Origin: CAZOZK01 sp964584245
GTDB taxonomy: Bacteria > Patescibacteriota > Microgenomatia > UBA1400 > PJMF01
Direction: 5' to 3'
Length of the DNA stretch: 17,530 nucleotides
NCBI GenBank assembly: GCA_964584245.1
Contig: CAZOZK010000012.1
Span: 1 to 17,530 of the forward strand
The translations under genes and the position numbers were made by a program. The notes beneath the pieces are model-generated. The model saw only the letters and a program-made list of their open reading frames with translations, ran no database searches and was not told the origin of the DNA. Positions 1 to 7,880 of the stretch are shown in pieces; the stretch's first letter is position 1, and the number at the start of each line of letters is the position of its first letter.

Positions 1-240
1 AGATTAAATAATAAAGGAGACTTTAAAGAAACATTAATTCAAGCAAAAATAAATCCAAAACTTCAAAGTAAACTTCGTACAATGGTTGAACCCCTTTTTA
101 AAGATGACTTTAAAAAAGGTTTTTTTCATGAGCTTAGAAATATGCCACAAGATATGGACCAAATCATAGATCTCTTGCTAATCACCCAAAAGAAAAGAAC
201 AGCAGTACAACCTTGGTGGACACCTGTTGAAACTAAATAG
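1..240 (+). CDS. C-terminal 79 codons of an unknown protein (5' end outside window)
   Basis: An open frame runs from the first base of the window to a TAG at 238-240 and shows no start codon that would explain it, so it is the 3' end of a gene beginning upstream. The visible 79 residues are charged and helical-looking, begin RLNNKGDFKETLIQAK and end QPWWTPVETK. They contain no membrane segment and no motif that I recognise. The gene ends only 6 bases from the stop of the convergent typA, and no terminator hairpin is visible between them. That this is coding is inferred from the uninterrupted frame and protein-like composition. Confidence 0.6.
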   Translation, partial: RLNNKGDFKETLIQAKINPKLQSKLRTMVEPLFKDDFKKGFFHELRNMPQDMDQIIDLLLITQKKRTAVQPWWTPVETK

Positions 241-246
241 TTATTT

Positions 247-2067
247 TTACCCCTGAAACTCTTTTTTGCGCAAGCGCAAATGCATTGGAGTGACTTCGAG
301 CATTTCATCCTCACCAATCATGGTCAAAAATTCTTCCAAAAATGGCTTCCATGCTGGAACGACGACGACTTGGCCATCAGAACCAGATGCACGCATATTG
401 GTAAGCTTTTTACCTCGAGTAATGTTCACAACCATATCTTCTTGACGAGTGTTGATAGCCACAACTTGACCGTTGTAGACCTCTTCACCAGGACTAACAA
501 TTAGTCGAGCGCGTTGCTGAATTTTGTTCACCGAATATGCAGTTGCAGTACCGACATCTTGGGAAATCACTGCTCCACCACGTTGGGTGATAATATGCTC
601 AGTAACTGGGCGATACTCTAAGAAAATACTGTGGTTAACTGCTTGACCAGATGTAGTGGTCAATAATTCAGTTCGAAGTCCAATCAAATTATGAGTAGAA
701 ATCTCGTACTCAAAGCGCACATCGTTTTGGATGGTGTGCATGTTAATCAATTGACCTTTTCGTTGCGCCATGGCAGTAGTAATTGTACCTGTATACGATT
801 CTGGTACCTCGATCACAATTTGCTCCCAAGGCTCAGATTTGGCACCATCAATGTCCTTATACAAGACCTCTGGTCGTGAAAGTGAAAATTCATAGCCTTC
901 GCGACGCATAGTTTCGATCAAAATTGACAAATGCAGTTCTCCACGACCAACTAAAGTAACACTTTCGCCAGATCCATCTTGGATGACGCGAAGTCCGACG
1001 TTGGTTTCTAATTCTTTATCTAATCGATCTCGGAGTTGTCTTGAAGTAGAAAACTTAGCTTCTCTGCCCACAAATGGTGAAGTATTCACCGACATTCTCA
1101 TCTTGAGTGTTGGCTCACTAATGGTCATGTGTGGCAAGGCTTCTGGATTTTGACTATCTGCAATGGTTTCACCAATGCGTGGGTTTGCAATGCCTGAAAT
1201 AGCGACGATGTCACCTGAAGCAACTTCTTGTACTTCTTGACGACCAAGGCCATGGTGAGTAAACACGTGTTCAATATTTGCATACTCAGTACTGCCATCT
1301 TGGCGCATGATTGCGACTCGTTGACCTTTACTAATTCTGCCGCGGAACACTCTTCCAATAATAATTTTACCAATGTGGTTGTCCCAATCGAGTGAGTTGA
1401 CCTGCAGTTGCAATGGTGATTCAGAATCAATTGTAGGTGCTGGCACGTACTCAATAATAGTTTCAAAAAGAGCGGTCAAGTCGGTGCTATCAGTAATATC
1501 GAGTGAGTGATCTGGCAATTCAGTTACTTTTCTACCGGCAATACCATCAATTCCTCGAGCGTAGAGGATTGGGAAGTTAAGCTGTGATTCATCGGTAGCT
1601 AAATCCAAAAATAAATCAGTGACTTCATTAATAACTTGCTCGACGCGTTGATCTTTGCGGTCAACTTTGTTGATGATAACAATTGGCTTGAGGCCAAGTT
1701 GGAGAGCCAAGCGCAACACAAAACGAGTTTGTGATAGCACACCTTCAGCAGCGTCAACTAATAATGCACAGCCGTCAGCCATGTTTAAGACACGTTCCAC
1801 CTCACCAGAAAAGTCTGAGTGACCTGGGGTATCTAAAATGTTGATTTTGTAGTCATGCCAAAAAACTGCGGTATTTTTTGCCAAAATAGTAACCCCGCGC
1901 TCTCGTTCAAGCTCGTTGGAGTCCATGATGGTTGTTTGTGACAATTCTTTTTGATGCGCAGCGAATGTAGCAGTCTGCTTTAACATTGCATCAACTAGAG
2001 TAGTTTTACCATGGTCGACGTGGGCAATAATGGCAATATTTCGGAATTTTTGGGCACTAATAGACAT
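247..2067 (-). CDS. typA: Ribosome-associated translational GTPase TypA/BipA
   Basis: 606 residues, almost exactly the usual BipA length (about 607). The G domain is complete: P-loop AHVDHGKTT at 15-23, switch I RGVTI at 57-61, DTPGH at 79-83 and NKVD at 133-136. The EF-G-like domains II, III and V and the BipA-specific C-terminal domain follow, ending in basic MHLRLRKKEFQG. The family binds the ribosome near the EF-G site and helps 50S assembly and growth under stress and cold. The start at 2067 gives the expected N-terminus (FRNIAIIAHVDHGKTT). A -10-like TACAAT lies 8 bases upstream with a weak -35, and there is no Shine-Dalgarno, so the mRNA may be leaderless. It converges with the partial gene at 1-240. 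Confidence 0.97.
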   Translation of the reverse strand: MSISAQKFRNIAIIAHVDHGKTTLVDAMLKQTATFAAHQKELSQTTIMDSNELERERGVTILAKNTAVFWHDYKINILDTPGHSDFSGEVERVLNMADGCALLVDAAEGVLSQTRFVLRLALQLGLKPIVIINKVDRKDQRVEQVINEVTDLFLDLATDESQLNFPILYARGIDGIAGRKVTELPDHSLDITDSTDLTALFETIIEYVPAPTIDSESPLQLQVNSLDWDNHIGKIIIGRVFRGRISKGQRVAIMRQDGSTEYANIEHVFTHHGLGRQEVQEVASGDIVAISGIANPRIGETIADSQNPEALPHMTISEPTLKMRMSVNTSPFVGREAKFSTSRQLRDRLDKELETNVGLRVIQDGSGESVTLVGRGELHLSILIETMRREGYEFSLSRPEVLYKDIDGAKSEPWEQIVIEVPESYTGTITTAMAQRKGQLINMHTIQNDVRFEYEISTHNLIGLRTELLTTTSGQAVNHSIFLEYRPVTEHIITQRGGAVISQDVGTATAYSVNKIQQRARLIVSPGEEVYNGQVVAINTRQEDMVVNITRGKKLTNMRASGSDGQVVVVPAWKPFLEEFLTMIGEDEMLEVTPMHLRLRKKEFQG

Positions 2068-2075
2068 AGCCTGCT

Positions 2076-2104
2076 ATTGTACCACTTACAAAGCGTTTTG
2101 GCTA
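2076..2104 (-). promoter_or_regulatory. Putative typA promoter
   Basis: On the minus strand TACAAT (2076-2081) is preceded at a 17-base spacing by TAGCCA (2099-2104), matching 5/6 and 4/6 of the -10 and -35 consensus. The predicted transcription start falls at or 1-2 bases before the typA ATG at 2067, which would make the message leaderless. Inferred from motif position only. Confidence 0.45.
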
Positions 2105-2152
2105 TCTACATGATAATCATAGGACCCCAACATGTAACGGGTAAACCAAGGC

Positions 2153-2915
2153 CTACCTCACCCGCATGTAGTTTTCACTGTGCTGCTTTCTTGATGATTT
2201 TCTATTTTTTGATGAATTCCCAGTGATTGAGTCAAAAATAGGCACCCAAGTATCTTTGTTTGATGCTGGAAATTGAGATGGGTAGTGATCAATAAGATAC
2301 TGGTTTCTTTTTTGTCTGATTTTGGCAGAAAGAGGCAGTGTGGTGTTAGCCATAAATTCACTACTCGTCCAGAGGTATAGTTCTGGTCGTTTGTCTAATA
2401 TTGCATCAGGATTTGGGGAATGATGTTCCGATTTTCTGCTAGTGTGATCTGGAAAAAAATGTTTCACATCAGCAGCTGCTCCTACATGCCTGGTAACCAT
2501 ACCAGCCACAGAATGATCTAGATGATCAAACTCTTGAGTAATTTCGTGTGGATGAAAAGAAAATAGCGCATCAGATTTTACTTTTTGCACTTCTAGCATG
2601 ACTGCAAAAACAAGTTTCTCGAAGGGCACAAAGGGCAAATTGAGGTCTGGAAAGTTCAGAAAAGAGGTAGTTGCTCCAAAAAAATCGGCCGCTCGAGATG
2701 CTTCCGCGTTTCTGATATGCATATTTTCAGCTGGTGTCACTGAAGAATTTTTGGAAATACCCAACTCTCCGCCTGTCAAGAAAATAATGTGTGGCCTAAT
2801 TTTAGCTTCGACAAAGTAACCCCAGAGCCCCAAAAAACAAAACCTCATCATCTGGATGAGCTACTATAAAAGTTGGTTGCTGCAAATGAGCAAGCTTGAG
2901 GATAGAAGATGACAT
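2153..2915 (-). pseudogene. PIG-L family (GlcNAc-PI / LmbE-like) deacetylase, interrupted by a frameshift
   Basis: The N-terminal zinc-binding motif AHPDDE is in one frame (start 2915, stop near 2802). The rest of the domain is in the next frame from about 2830 down to the TGA at 2153-2155, including GYFVEAKIRPHIIFLTGGE and the second metal site HPHEITQEFDHLDH. The frames meet at a run of six A and four C on the + strand (2828-2837). Removing one base there restores a continuous 253-residue protein of normal family length. The family removes acetyl groups from N-acetylglucosamine-containing substrates with zinc. The start is chosen because TATAAT lies 9 bases before ATG 2915. Either a homopolymer sequencing error or a true inactivating indel is possible. 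Every conserved element I expect is present across the two frames, which favours an error or a recent mutation. Confidence 0.8.
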
Positions 2916-2924
2916 ATAGGTTCT

Positions 2925-2930
2925 ATTATA
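2925..2930 (-). promoter_or_regulatory. -10 box for the PIG-L gene
   Basis: A perfect TATAAT on the minus strand ends 9 bases before the ATG at 2915. No -35 at a normal distance and no Shine-Dalgarno were seen. A transcript from here would start at or next to the start codon. Confidence 0.4.
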
Positions 2931-2973
2931 CATAGCATTTAAATAAAAACTACTTATTCTGACAAACTTGCTA

Positions 2974-2979
2974 TATACT
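2974..2979 (+). promoter_or_regulatory. -10 box for the GT-C-like gene at 2986
   Basis: TATACT ends 6 bases before the ATG at 2986. An overlapping reading, TGC then TATATA (2969-2977), has the form of an extended -10. No Shine-Dalgarno is present, so the mRNA is likely leaderless or nearly so. This promoter is divergent from that of the PIG-L gene. Confidence 0.45.
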
Positions 2980-2985
2980 CTGAGT

Positions 2986-4923
2986 ATGTCATTATTTTTA
3001 TCAAACCTGCGAGCCTTTTTTAGTAACACCATCATTTTTTCCAAAAAAAACCCCTTTTTGTTTATTTTTGGTCTATTTACACTATTTTTCCTGATTTCTA
3101 CCCGCTTTTACCTCCTCGCTAGCATTCCAGGTAGCTTGCCACATGACGAATTAGTCTATACTTCTCAGGCACGCTCGTTTGTGCGCACCGGCAAGACACT
3201 CGACGGACTCAAACCTTGGTATGCACTAACACCTGTTCACTCAGCCTATGCAGAGTGGCCAACAATGTTTATTGCACCTGCATTCCTATTTTTTAGTGAT
3301 CCAATGGTTGCAGCACACGCTACTTCCGTGTTTATGGGCATCACCCTGCCAATACTCCTCGGTTTCCTCACCTATTTTATTTGGAAAGAAAAATGGGTCT
3401 CCTTTACACTAGCACTGCTGGTAATTGCTAGCCCACTGCACTGGCAACTCAGTAGACTTGGCTATGACGCATGGTATTCCTATTGGTGGTACGTTGTAGG
3501 TGGACTCATACTTGTTGCTCCTTTCTTGGATAAAAATACTCGCAAGGAATCTCCTCAGATCTCTGCGTGGATCAAATTGGTAGCCTGTATACCCTTGTGT
3601 ATTGGTTTTTTCCAGTATCAAGGCTTTAAACTGCTTCTGTTTCCTTGGGTTGGTTTCATCGTTACTCTATTTATAGTCAACAATTCTTACACCCAGCTTA
3701 CACAGCTCATCCAATTAATTTGGAATAATAAAGTGCTGTCAAATACAAACAAAATTACATCCCACATTACAAAATTAATCAGAACTTATCTTCCAGAGGT
3801 GTTAATTGTCATTTTTGCACTGATTCTCACCGTTTTTTATGCGCTCGTGCTCATGCCAAGTCAAGGCGTTAGTGAGCGACTCAAAAGTACGGTTTTTTCT
3901 GACACGACCCTCCATGATGACTTCCAATTTCAAGTAAACACTGAGCGACGACTCAGTTTGTCATCGCCATTTGATTCAATGATGAGCAATAAAGCAGTGG
4001 CTCTCAACACATTTATTCTCAAAAGAATTACTGGCGCTTTTGACTTAAAATCCATGTTTATTGATCAAAATGCTGCTGTAAGTGGCTTTGCTGTTTGGTC
4101 ACATGGTCTTTTTTATTGGATGGATGGCATCGCCATTATTCTTGGACTCGCGTATCTCCTGACAAATCCCAAGCGAAGAATTTCTGGCATTTTGATGCTC
4201 GGAGCAATTCTGGTGTTCAGCACTCCGGCTCTGATCAACACCCAAAGCGAGTGGTACATGCTACGCATGGTACTCAGTTACGCGATTGTACTGTGGATTG
4301 CAGCTTGGATGGTTAAATTGATTGGCAAATCTAAAATTCTGGTTGGCGGATTTGTACTTTTATATCTCATTGGGGTGCTTAACTTTAGTTATCAATATTT
4401 TTATAGATACCCTGTTCTGTCTTTGGACTGGAGCAATTTTGATAAACGAGTTATGGCTGAATACGTGTGGAGATTACAAGCCAAAGCAGGTAAGGATACA
4501 CCAATCATGATTTACAACAGCGAACCCGAAGCTGTCTTTTTTGCCCTCATCTCGTACGCTCGCTCAAACGACATTGTGGATTTGGTAGAAAAAACTGGTG
4601 AAAAACACACAAATACTGGTTTATATACATTAGGATCTATCACCATACAACAGGCTTGTTGGGATGGAGTTCTGCCTGAAAATGGTGTTGCCATCGTACA
4701 AAACACCCAACCTTGTGATCCCACTAAACGTCCTGGTGATTGGATTACCATTCCTGCGGTTTTGGACAGTGGTGAACGACACTCAATTTATGGGGATCTT
4801 GTTTGCACTGGGTTAGAACTCAAATCTTTTGTGCATTTACAGTCTGCCAATGATCTACGCATGCCAAAATTAAGTGACCAGGCATTTTGCCAAAACTGGC
4901 TGACAAATTTGAGTAATTATTGA
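2986..4923 (+). CDS. GT-C / family 39-like polytopic membrane glycosyltransferase
   Basis: 645 residues from ATG 2986. An upstream in-frame TTG at 2968 is rejected because it lies inside the putative promoter. The N-terminus holds a membrane segment (about 23-45), followed by a loop with PGSLPHDELVY (48-58). Its Asp54-Glu55 pair sits where PMT/ArnT-type GT-C enzymes carry their catalytic acidic residues in the first external loop. About ten further hydrophobic spans follow to roughly residue 480, then a soluble C-terminal domain of about 160 residues with several Cys. GT-C enzymes transfer sugars from polyprenyl-phosphate donors on the outer face of the membrane; donor and acceptor here are unknown. 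The paralogue at 10037-11848 shares the PG-x-L-x-x-DE motif. The family assignment rests on topology and this motif. Confidence 0.7.
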   Translation: MSLFLSNLRAFFSNTIIFSKKNPFLFIFGLFTLFFLISTRFYLLASIPGSLPHDELVYTSQARSFVRTGKTLDGLKPWYALTPVHSAYAEWPTMFIAPAFLFFSDPMVAAHATSVFMGITLPILLGFLTYFIWKEKWVSFTLALLVIASPLHWQLSRLGYDAWYSYWWYVVGGLILVAPFLDKNTRKESPQISAWIKLVACIPLCIGFFQYQGFKLLLFPWVGFIVTLFIVNNSYTQLTQLIQLIWNNKVLSNTNKITSHITKLIRTYLPEVLIVIFALILTVFYALVLMPSQGVSERLKSTVFSDTTLHDDFQFQVNTERRLSLSSPFDSMMSNKAVALNTFILKRITGAFDLKSMFIDQNAAVSGFAVWSHGLFYWMDGIAIILGLAYLLTNPKRRISGILMLGAILVFSTPALINTQSEWYMLRMVLSYAIVLWIAAWMVKLIGKSKILVGGFVLLYLIGVLNFSYQYFYRYPVLSLDWSNFDKRVMAEYVWRLQAKAGKDTPIMIYNSEPEAVFFALISYARSNDIVDLVEKTGEKHTNTGLYTLGSITIQQACWDGVLPENGVAIVQNTQPCDPTKRPGDWITIPAVLDSGERHSIYGDLVCTGLELKSFVHLQSANDLRMPKLSDQAFCQNWLTNLSNY

Positions 4924-4987
4924 GAGATAGCTGATTACAAGTTGATCTTTGGTGAGCAGTTACTCGTGCTAGTTAGCCAAAATGAGA

Positions 4988-4993
4988 TATACT
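4988..4993 (+). promoter_or_regulatory. Possible -10 box upstream of tRNA-Ser
   Basis: TATACT lies 36 bases before the mature tRNA, in the 106-base gap after the GT-C-like gene. No convincing -35 was seen. An inverted repeat TTAGTT/AACTAA follows at about 5004-5025. This is the only promoter-like element found for the tRNA and the structured stretch after it. Confidence 0.3.
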
Positions 4994-5029
4994 ACTAGCC
5001 TGTTTAGTTGATGCAACTTAACTAATTTT

Positions 5030-5112
5030 GGAGGTGTCGCATAGTGGTCAATTGCGCACGCTTGGAAAGCGTGAGCCTTCGGGCTTCGCAGGTTCGAATC
5101 CTGTCACCTCCG
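5030..5112 (+). tRNA. tRNA-Ser (anticodon GGA)
   Basis: A complete class II tRNA. The acceptor stem is GGAGGTG/CACCTCC with discriminator G. The D-arm is GCA...TGC with GTGG in the loop, and the anticodon stem CACGC/GCGTG closes the loop TTGGAAA, giving anticodon GGA (reads UCC and UCU). The long variable arm AGCC-TTC-GGGCT is typical of serine tRNAs, and the T-arm has loop TTCGAAT. CCA is not encoded (CAA follows the discriminator), so it must be added enzymatically. Confidence 0.95.
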
Positions 5113-5118
5113 CAACGG

Positions 5119-5261
5119 CCAACAGTCATGCGCAGCATGAATTGTTGGACGATGTGGCATTTGAAAAGCATGAGAACCTTGGTGAGAATCCCGCTGCCAA
5201 GTGCCGAAACAAAGTGAGGCACCTGGCTAGTGCCCGCAGGGCGAGTCACCTCCCCCAGGTT
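5119..5261 (+). ncRNA. Structured GC-rich RNA element: hairpin plus possible three-way junction
   Basis: The 184 bases between tRNA-Ser and the next gene hold no convincing ORF but dense complementarity. Hairpin A (5119-5148) pairs CCAACA/TGTTGG and TCATGC/GCATGA around a GCA loop. Downstream, AACCT+GGTGA (5175-5179, 5181-5185) can pair with TCACC+AGGTT (5246-5250, 5257-5261), closing two hairpins: GCCA-GTGCC/GGCAC-TGGC (5196-5227) and GCCC/GGGC (5232-5242). TTTT overlaps and follows the last helix (5260-5263). It is clearly richer in GC than the flanks. It may be the 3' part of the tRNA transcript, a separate small RNA, or the leader of the operon starting at 5297. It matches no RNA class that I recognise with confidence. 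Confidence 0.4.
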
Positions 5262-5296
5262 TTACCGAAAATAGTCAGTTCAAAAGCACACAACCT

Positions 5297-5878
5297 ATGA
5301 AATCAAAAATAACAACTTTTGTTAAAACAATATCCTTAGTTGTTATAACCATTGCCCTATTACTTTTAGGATTATATTTAGTGCTTGTTATAGCGGCAGC
5401 TGTAAATGTCAACATTAGAGAACATAAATTAAGATCGTTATATCTCTCGTACTCCGATAATGTATCAAGTGTTTCATTTAGTGAAATAAGTGATTCGGCA
5501 CTTATTATGTCTGTCTTTGATTGGGAAATTTATGAAGCTTTTGTTGAAATGAAAGATGGTGGGAAAATAATAATCTTTAATCCTAGTACTGAATTACCAC
5601 TTATCTCAGGATTTGGAAAATTTAGTTTTCGAACCATTTGCATGAAAGATGAAGATAAAATTGATACCTACCGTATGGATATCGATTTTAATGATGAAGA
5701 TATTAAACGAAGATTAGGATTAGGAATAGAATTAAATACTACTCAAGACATACTAGAAAACTACTATGAAATCCAATCTAAGCTAGAATCTTGGACAAAA
5801 GAAGCAGCAACCAAGAAACCTGCAAGCGACTTGGATTCAGCGAACTGCTATTTTGTTGTCCCAATAAATATAAAATGA
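5297..5878 (+). CDS. Unknown membrane-anchored protein, first of an overlapping pair
   Basis: 193 residues. One strong hydrophobic segment at about 10-36 follows a Lys-rich start, so this is a signal anchor with the remaining roughly 155 residues outside the membrane. The soluble part is acidic and mixed alpha/beta in appearance, with three Cys (residues about 115-184); I recognise no motif. No Shine-Dalgarno or clear promoter precedes the ATG, so it may be transcribed through the structured region after tRNA-Ser. Its TGA overlaps the ATG of the next gene in an ATGA junction, implying translational coupling and a shared role. It is more AT-rich than typA or trpB. Confidence 0.75.
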   Translation: MKSKITTFVKTISLVVITIALLLLGLYLVLVIAAAVNVNIREHKLRSLYLSYSDNVSSVSFSEISDSALIMSVFDWEIYEAFVEMKDGGKIIIFNPSTELPLISGFGKFSFRTICMKDEDKIDTYRMDIDFNDEDIKRRLGLGIELNTTQDILENYYEIQSKLESWTKEAATKKPASDLDSANCYFVVPINIK

Positions 5879-6975
5879 TCAAAAAAATAAAATCAACAAA
5901 AGTCTACCTAAATAAATGGTTAAACATTCAAAATATACACAAGGTGCTAGTCTTGATAGCTACTTTGCCCTGGATTTATTTTACTTTTAAAATGATTTTT
6001 CGAGGAGATCTTACAATTTCAAGTTTTGTTAATTTTGCCTCGCTGATGCTCTTTTTGGTCGCATTTTTTTCTGTCAAAGTCTTGTCACATAAAACTCATA
6101 GATATCAAAAATTTCTAATTGTATTACTAGTAAGTTACCTTTTTTCTTTGCTGATGAGACAAATTATATTTTTGATACAAGGTATTGTATTTCTTTTCTA
6201 TTTTCCAATCTATGTTTTTTTTGGTAGATCAATAGAAATAGAAATCTCTTTAATACTATCGTTAGTTCTAACCTATCTACTCTTCTTTCATAAAACCGTA
6301 TTTTTAAATAAAAATACAAGTATTTTAGAGAAAATTTCATTTTTTTGGCTAGTTGGTTTACTGACATTTGAAGCAACGCTTACAACTTTAAAAGCATATA
6401 TCTCTATAAGTGGTTGGGTGAGTGATTCGATGAGATCAGTTTCACTATTAGTATTGCTAGTAATCATTTTACGATTCAGATTATACAAAACTTTTGTTGG
6501 AGCTAAAGTCAAAAAGGTATTGAAAAAATTACTTCTATTTTTTGCCTTTGTTGTTGCAGTTTCATTTTCACACACACTGTTTGAAATTCAATACATACAT
6601 GTAATCAATAATCGATTAGAACAAAATGGGCTATTGGTAAATGAAATTATTACAGAAGAAAATTTTAGAAAGAAAAAAATTGAAGGAACGCTGAATACAA
6701 TTGATGAGTATGAAAATATAATTGGGAAACCTGATACAAGCGTAGAAGCGTACGAATTTATGAAGGGTGGAAAAATCAAGAAATACTATTATTGTTGGAT
6801 ACCTTCAATGATCCAAAATTGCACAGGATATCAAATTACAGTAAAAGACAACTTAGTAACTAGCACACATCCATACTGGGGCACACACGAATTTAATTTT
6901 ATTAAACCATTTCTTTTTGAAAACTGGATGTGGAACAGATTCTTTGGATTGCTCCCATTTAAAGATTTTAGCTAG
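5875..6975 (+). CDS. Unknown polytopic membrane protein coupled to the gene at 5297
   Basis: 366 residues from the ATG at 5875, chosen because it makes an ATGA overlap with the preceding stop; a longer frame from 5791 would duplicate coding sequence of the upstream gene. About seven hydrophobic spans run from residue 22 to about 240 (for example KVLVLIATLPWIYFTF and LLLFFAFVVAVSF). A C-terminal soluble domain of about 125 residues follows, rich in Lys and Tyr, with Cys in YYYCWIPSMIQNCTGY. No family is recognised. The composition is strongly AT-rich. With the single-pass partner upstream it could form a membrane complex, but that is inference from coupling only. Confidence 0.75.
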   Translation: MIKKIKSTKVYLNKWLNIQNIHKVLVLIATLPWIYFTFKMIFRGDLTISSFVNFASLMLFLVAFFSVKVLSHKTHRYQKFLIVLLVSYLFSLLMRQIIFLIQGIVFLFYFPIYVFFGRSIEIEISLILSLVLTYLLFFHKTVFLNKNTSILEKISFFWLVGLLTFEATLTTLKAYISISGWVSDSMRSVSLLVLLVIILRFRLYKTFVGAKVKKVLKKLLLFFAFVVAVSFSHTLFEIQYIHVINNRLEQNGLLVNEIITEENFRKKKIEGTLNTIDEYENIIGKPDTSVEAYEFMKGGKIKKYYYCWIPSMIQNCTGYQITVKDNLVTSTHPYWGTHEFNFIKPFLFENWMWNRFFGLLPFKDFS

Positions 6976-7108
6976 TCATGACTTAACTATCATTAAGCTA
7001 ACTGCAGAAGAACCAGAACTCGCAATTACTACAAACGAGATATCTGATGCAAAAACGTTATCTGGATTCTTATTGTGGAAGCTAAAATCTAACACCATCA
7101 TACCTTAG
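6976..7108 (+). pseudogene. Possible protein-coding remnant between the membrane pair and trpA
   Basis: The frame from about 6970 to the TAG at 7106-7108 reads LTAEEPELAITTNEISDAKT followed by LSGFLLWKLKSN. This looks like the end of a real protein, but its only in-frame ATG (6917) lies inside the preceding gene and no start or ribosome site belongs to it. It may be the tail of a decayed gene or a chance open frame. It overlaps the trpA stop on the other strand by 11 bases. Confidence 0.2.
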
Positions 7109-7880
7109 CCAAAAGCTTCTCAATAAATATCGGAACCCCACCAACTCCCTCCGTATCCAACACCTCAATCACCGCGCTTCCAACAACAGCAATAGCAACT
7201 TTTCCAACTAACACGGCAATATGTTCAGGTTTTGAGATGCCAAATCCGAACGCAATCGGCACTGAGATGTGTTTTTTCACGTCATCAAGATACGAAACCA
7301 CAGCGGGATCCAGCTCATTCTTAGCGCCCGTAATCCCACTACGACTCGTGCAATACACAAAACCATTCTGCACATTTGCATTGAAACGTATTCGATCCTC
7401 AGTACTATTCGGTGAGAGCAAACGTATATGATTCAAACCATATTTTTCACAACTTATAATAAAATGCTCATTCCGTTCTTCGTCAATTGGCATATCAGGA
7501 ATAATTAAACCCTGCGCCCCTGCCTCTGCCGCGCAACGGCAAAAAACCTCAACACCAATATGGAACACACTTTGGTAATATCCCATAAACAGCAATGGTA
7601 TCTGAACCATCGCTGAAAGTTTTTTCATAACACTAAAGCAATCAGCCAGCGTTGTGCCATTCGCCAAAGATACATCATTTGCATGCATGATAGTTGGCCC
7701 ATCGGCGAGCGGATCGGAAAAAGGAATTTGGAGTTCAATAAAATCCACACCAGCTTTTTCCATGCTTTGCACAATTTTTATTGTCTCCTCAAGATTGGGA
7801 TATCCAACGACAACGTGGGTCATTAAGCCAATTTTTTTGTTTTTTTTGATGTAACCAAGCTGCTCATTTATAGTTCTCAT
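7098..7880 (-). CDS. trpA: Tryptophan synthase alpha chain
   Basis: 260 residues (about 268 is usual). A TIM-barrel enzyme that splits indole-3-glycerol phosphate into indole and glyceraldehyde-3-phosphate and passes the indole to TrpB. The catalytic pair falls at the same numbers as in Salmonella: Glu49 in DFIELQIPFSDP and Asp60 in SDPLADGP. FGFGIS and VVGSAVIE form the phosphate-binding end. The ATG at 7880 is chosen over an upstream in-frame start at 7967 because AAGGGG lies 9 bases before it and it gives the expected N-terminus. It overlaps the trpB end by 17 bases, so the two are coupled. The protein has no tryptophan. It is the last gene of the trpR-led operon. Confidence 0.96.
   Translation of the reverse strand: MRTINEQLGYIKKNKKIGLMTHVVVGYPNLEETIKIVQSMEKAGVDFIELQIPFSDPLADGPTIMHANDVSLANGTTLADCFSVMKKLSAMVQIPLLFMGYYQSVFHIGVEVFCRCAAEAGAQGLIIPDMPIDEERNEHFIISCEKYGLNHIRLLSPNSTEDRIRFNANVQNGFVYCTSRSGITGAKNELDPAVVSYLDDVKKHISVPIAFGFGISKPEHIAVLVGKVAIAVVGSAVIEVLDTEGVGGVPIFIEKLLAKV

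Noticed and set aside
1125..1466. 113-codon frame inside typA on the same strand
   Set aside because: It is an out-of-frame shadow of an intact, well-conserved gene.
2802..2851. Programmed -1 frameshift in the PIG-L gene
   Set aside because: The second frame is reached by +1 (or -2), so a -1 slippery heptamer does not help; an indel is simpler.
2968..2985. TTG start for the GT-C-like gene at 2968
   Set aside because: It falls within the putative -10 region and adds only six residues; the ATG at 2986 fits the promoter better.
5022..5249. Antisense reading frame over the tRNA-Ser with GGDRIRTCE
   Set aside because: This peptide is the common spurious translation of the complement of serine tRNA genes; the tRNA explains the sequence.
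5171..5261. Cobalamin riboswitch, suggested by GGTGAGAATCC and GAGTCA
   Set aside because: The order and spacing of the conserved boxes do not fit, the long conserved CCCGC-CACTG box is missing, and the downstream genes are not cobalamin-related.
5028..5300. Forward reading frame of 90 codons through the tRNA and the structured region
   Set aside because: It begins inside or just before the tRNA, has no ribosome site, and its composition follows the hairpins rather than a protein pattern.
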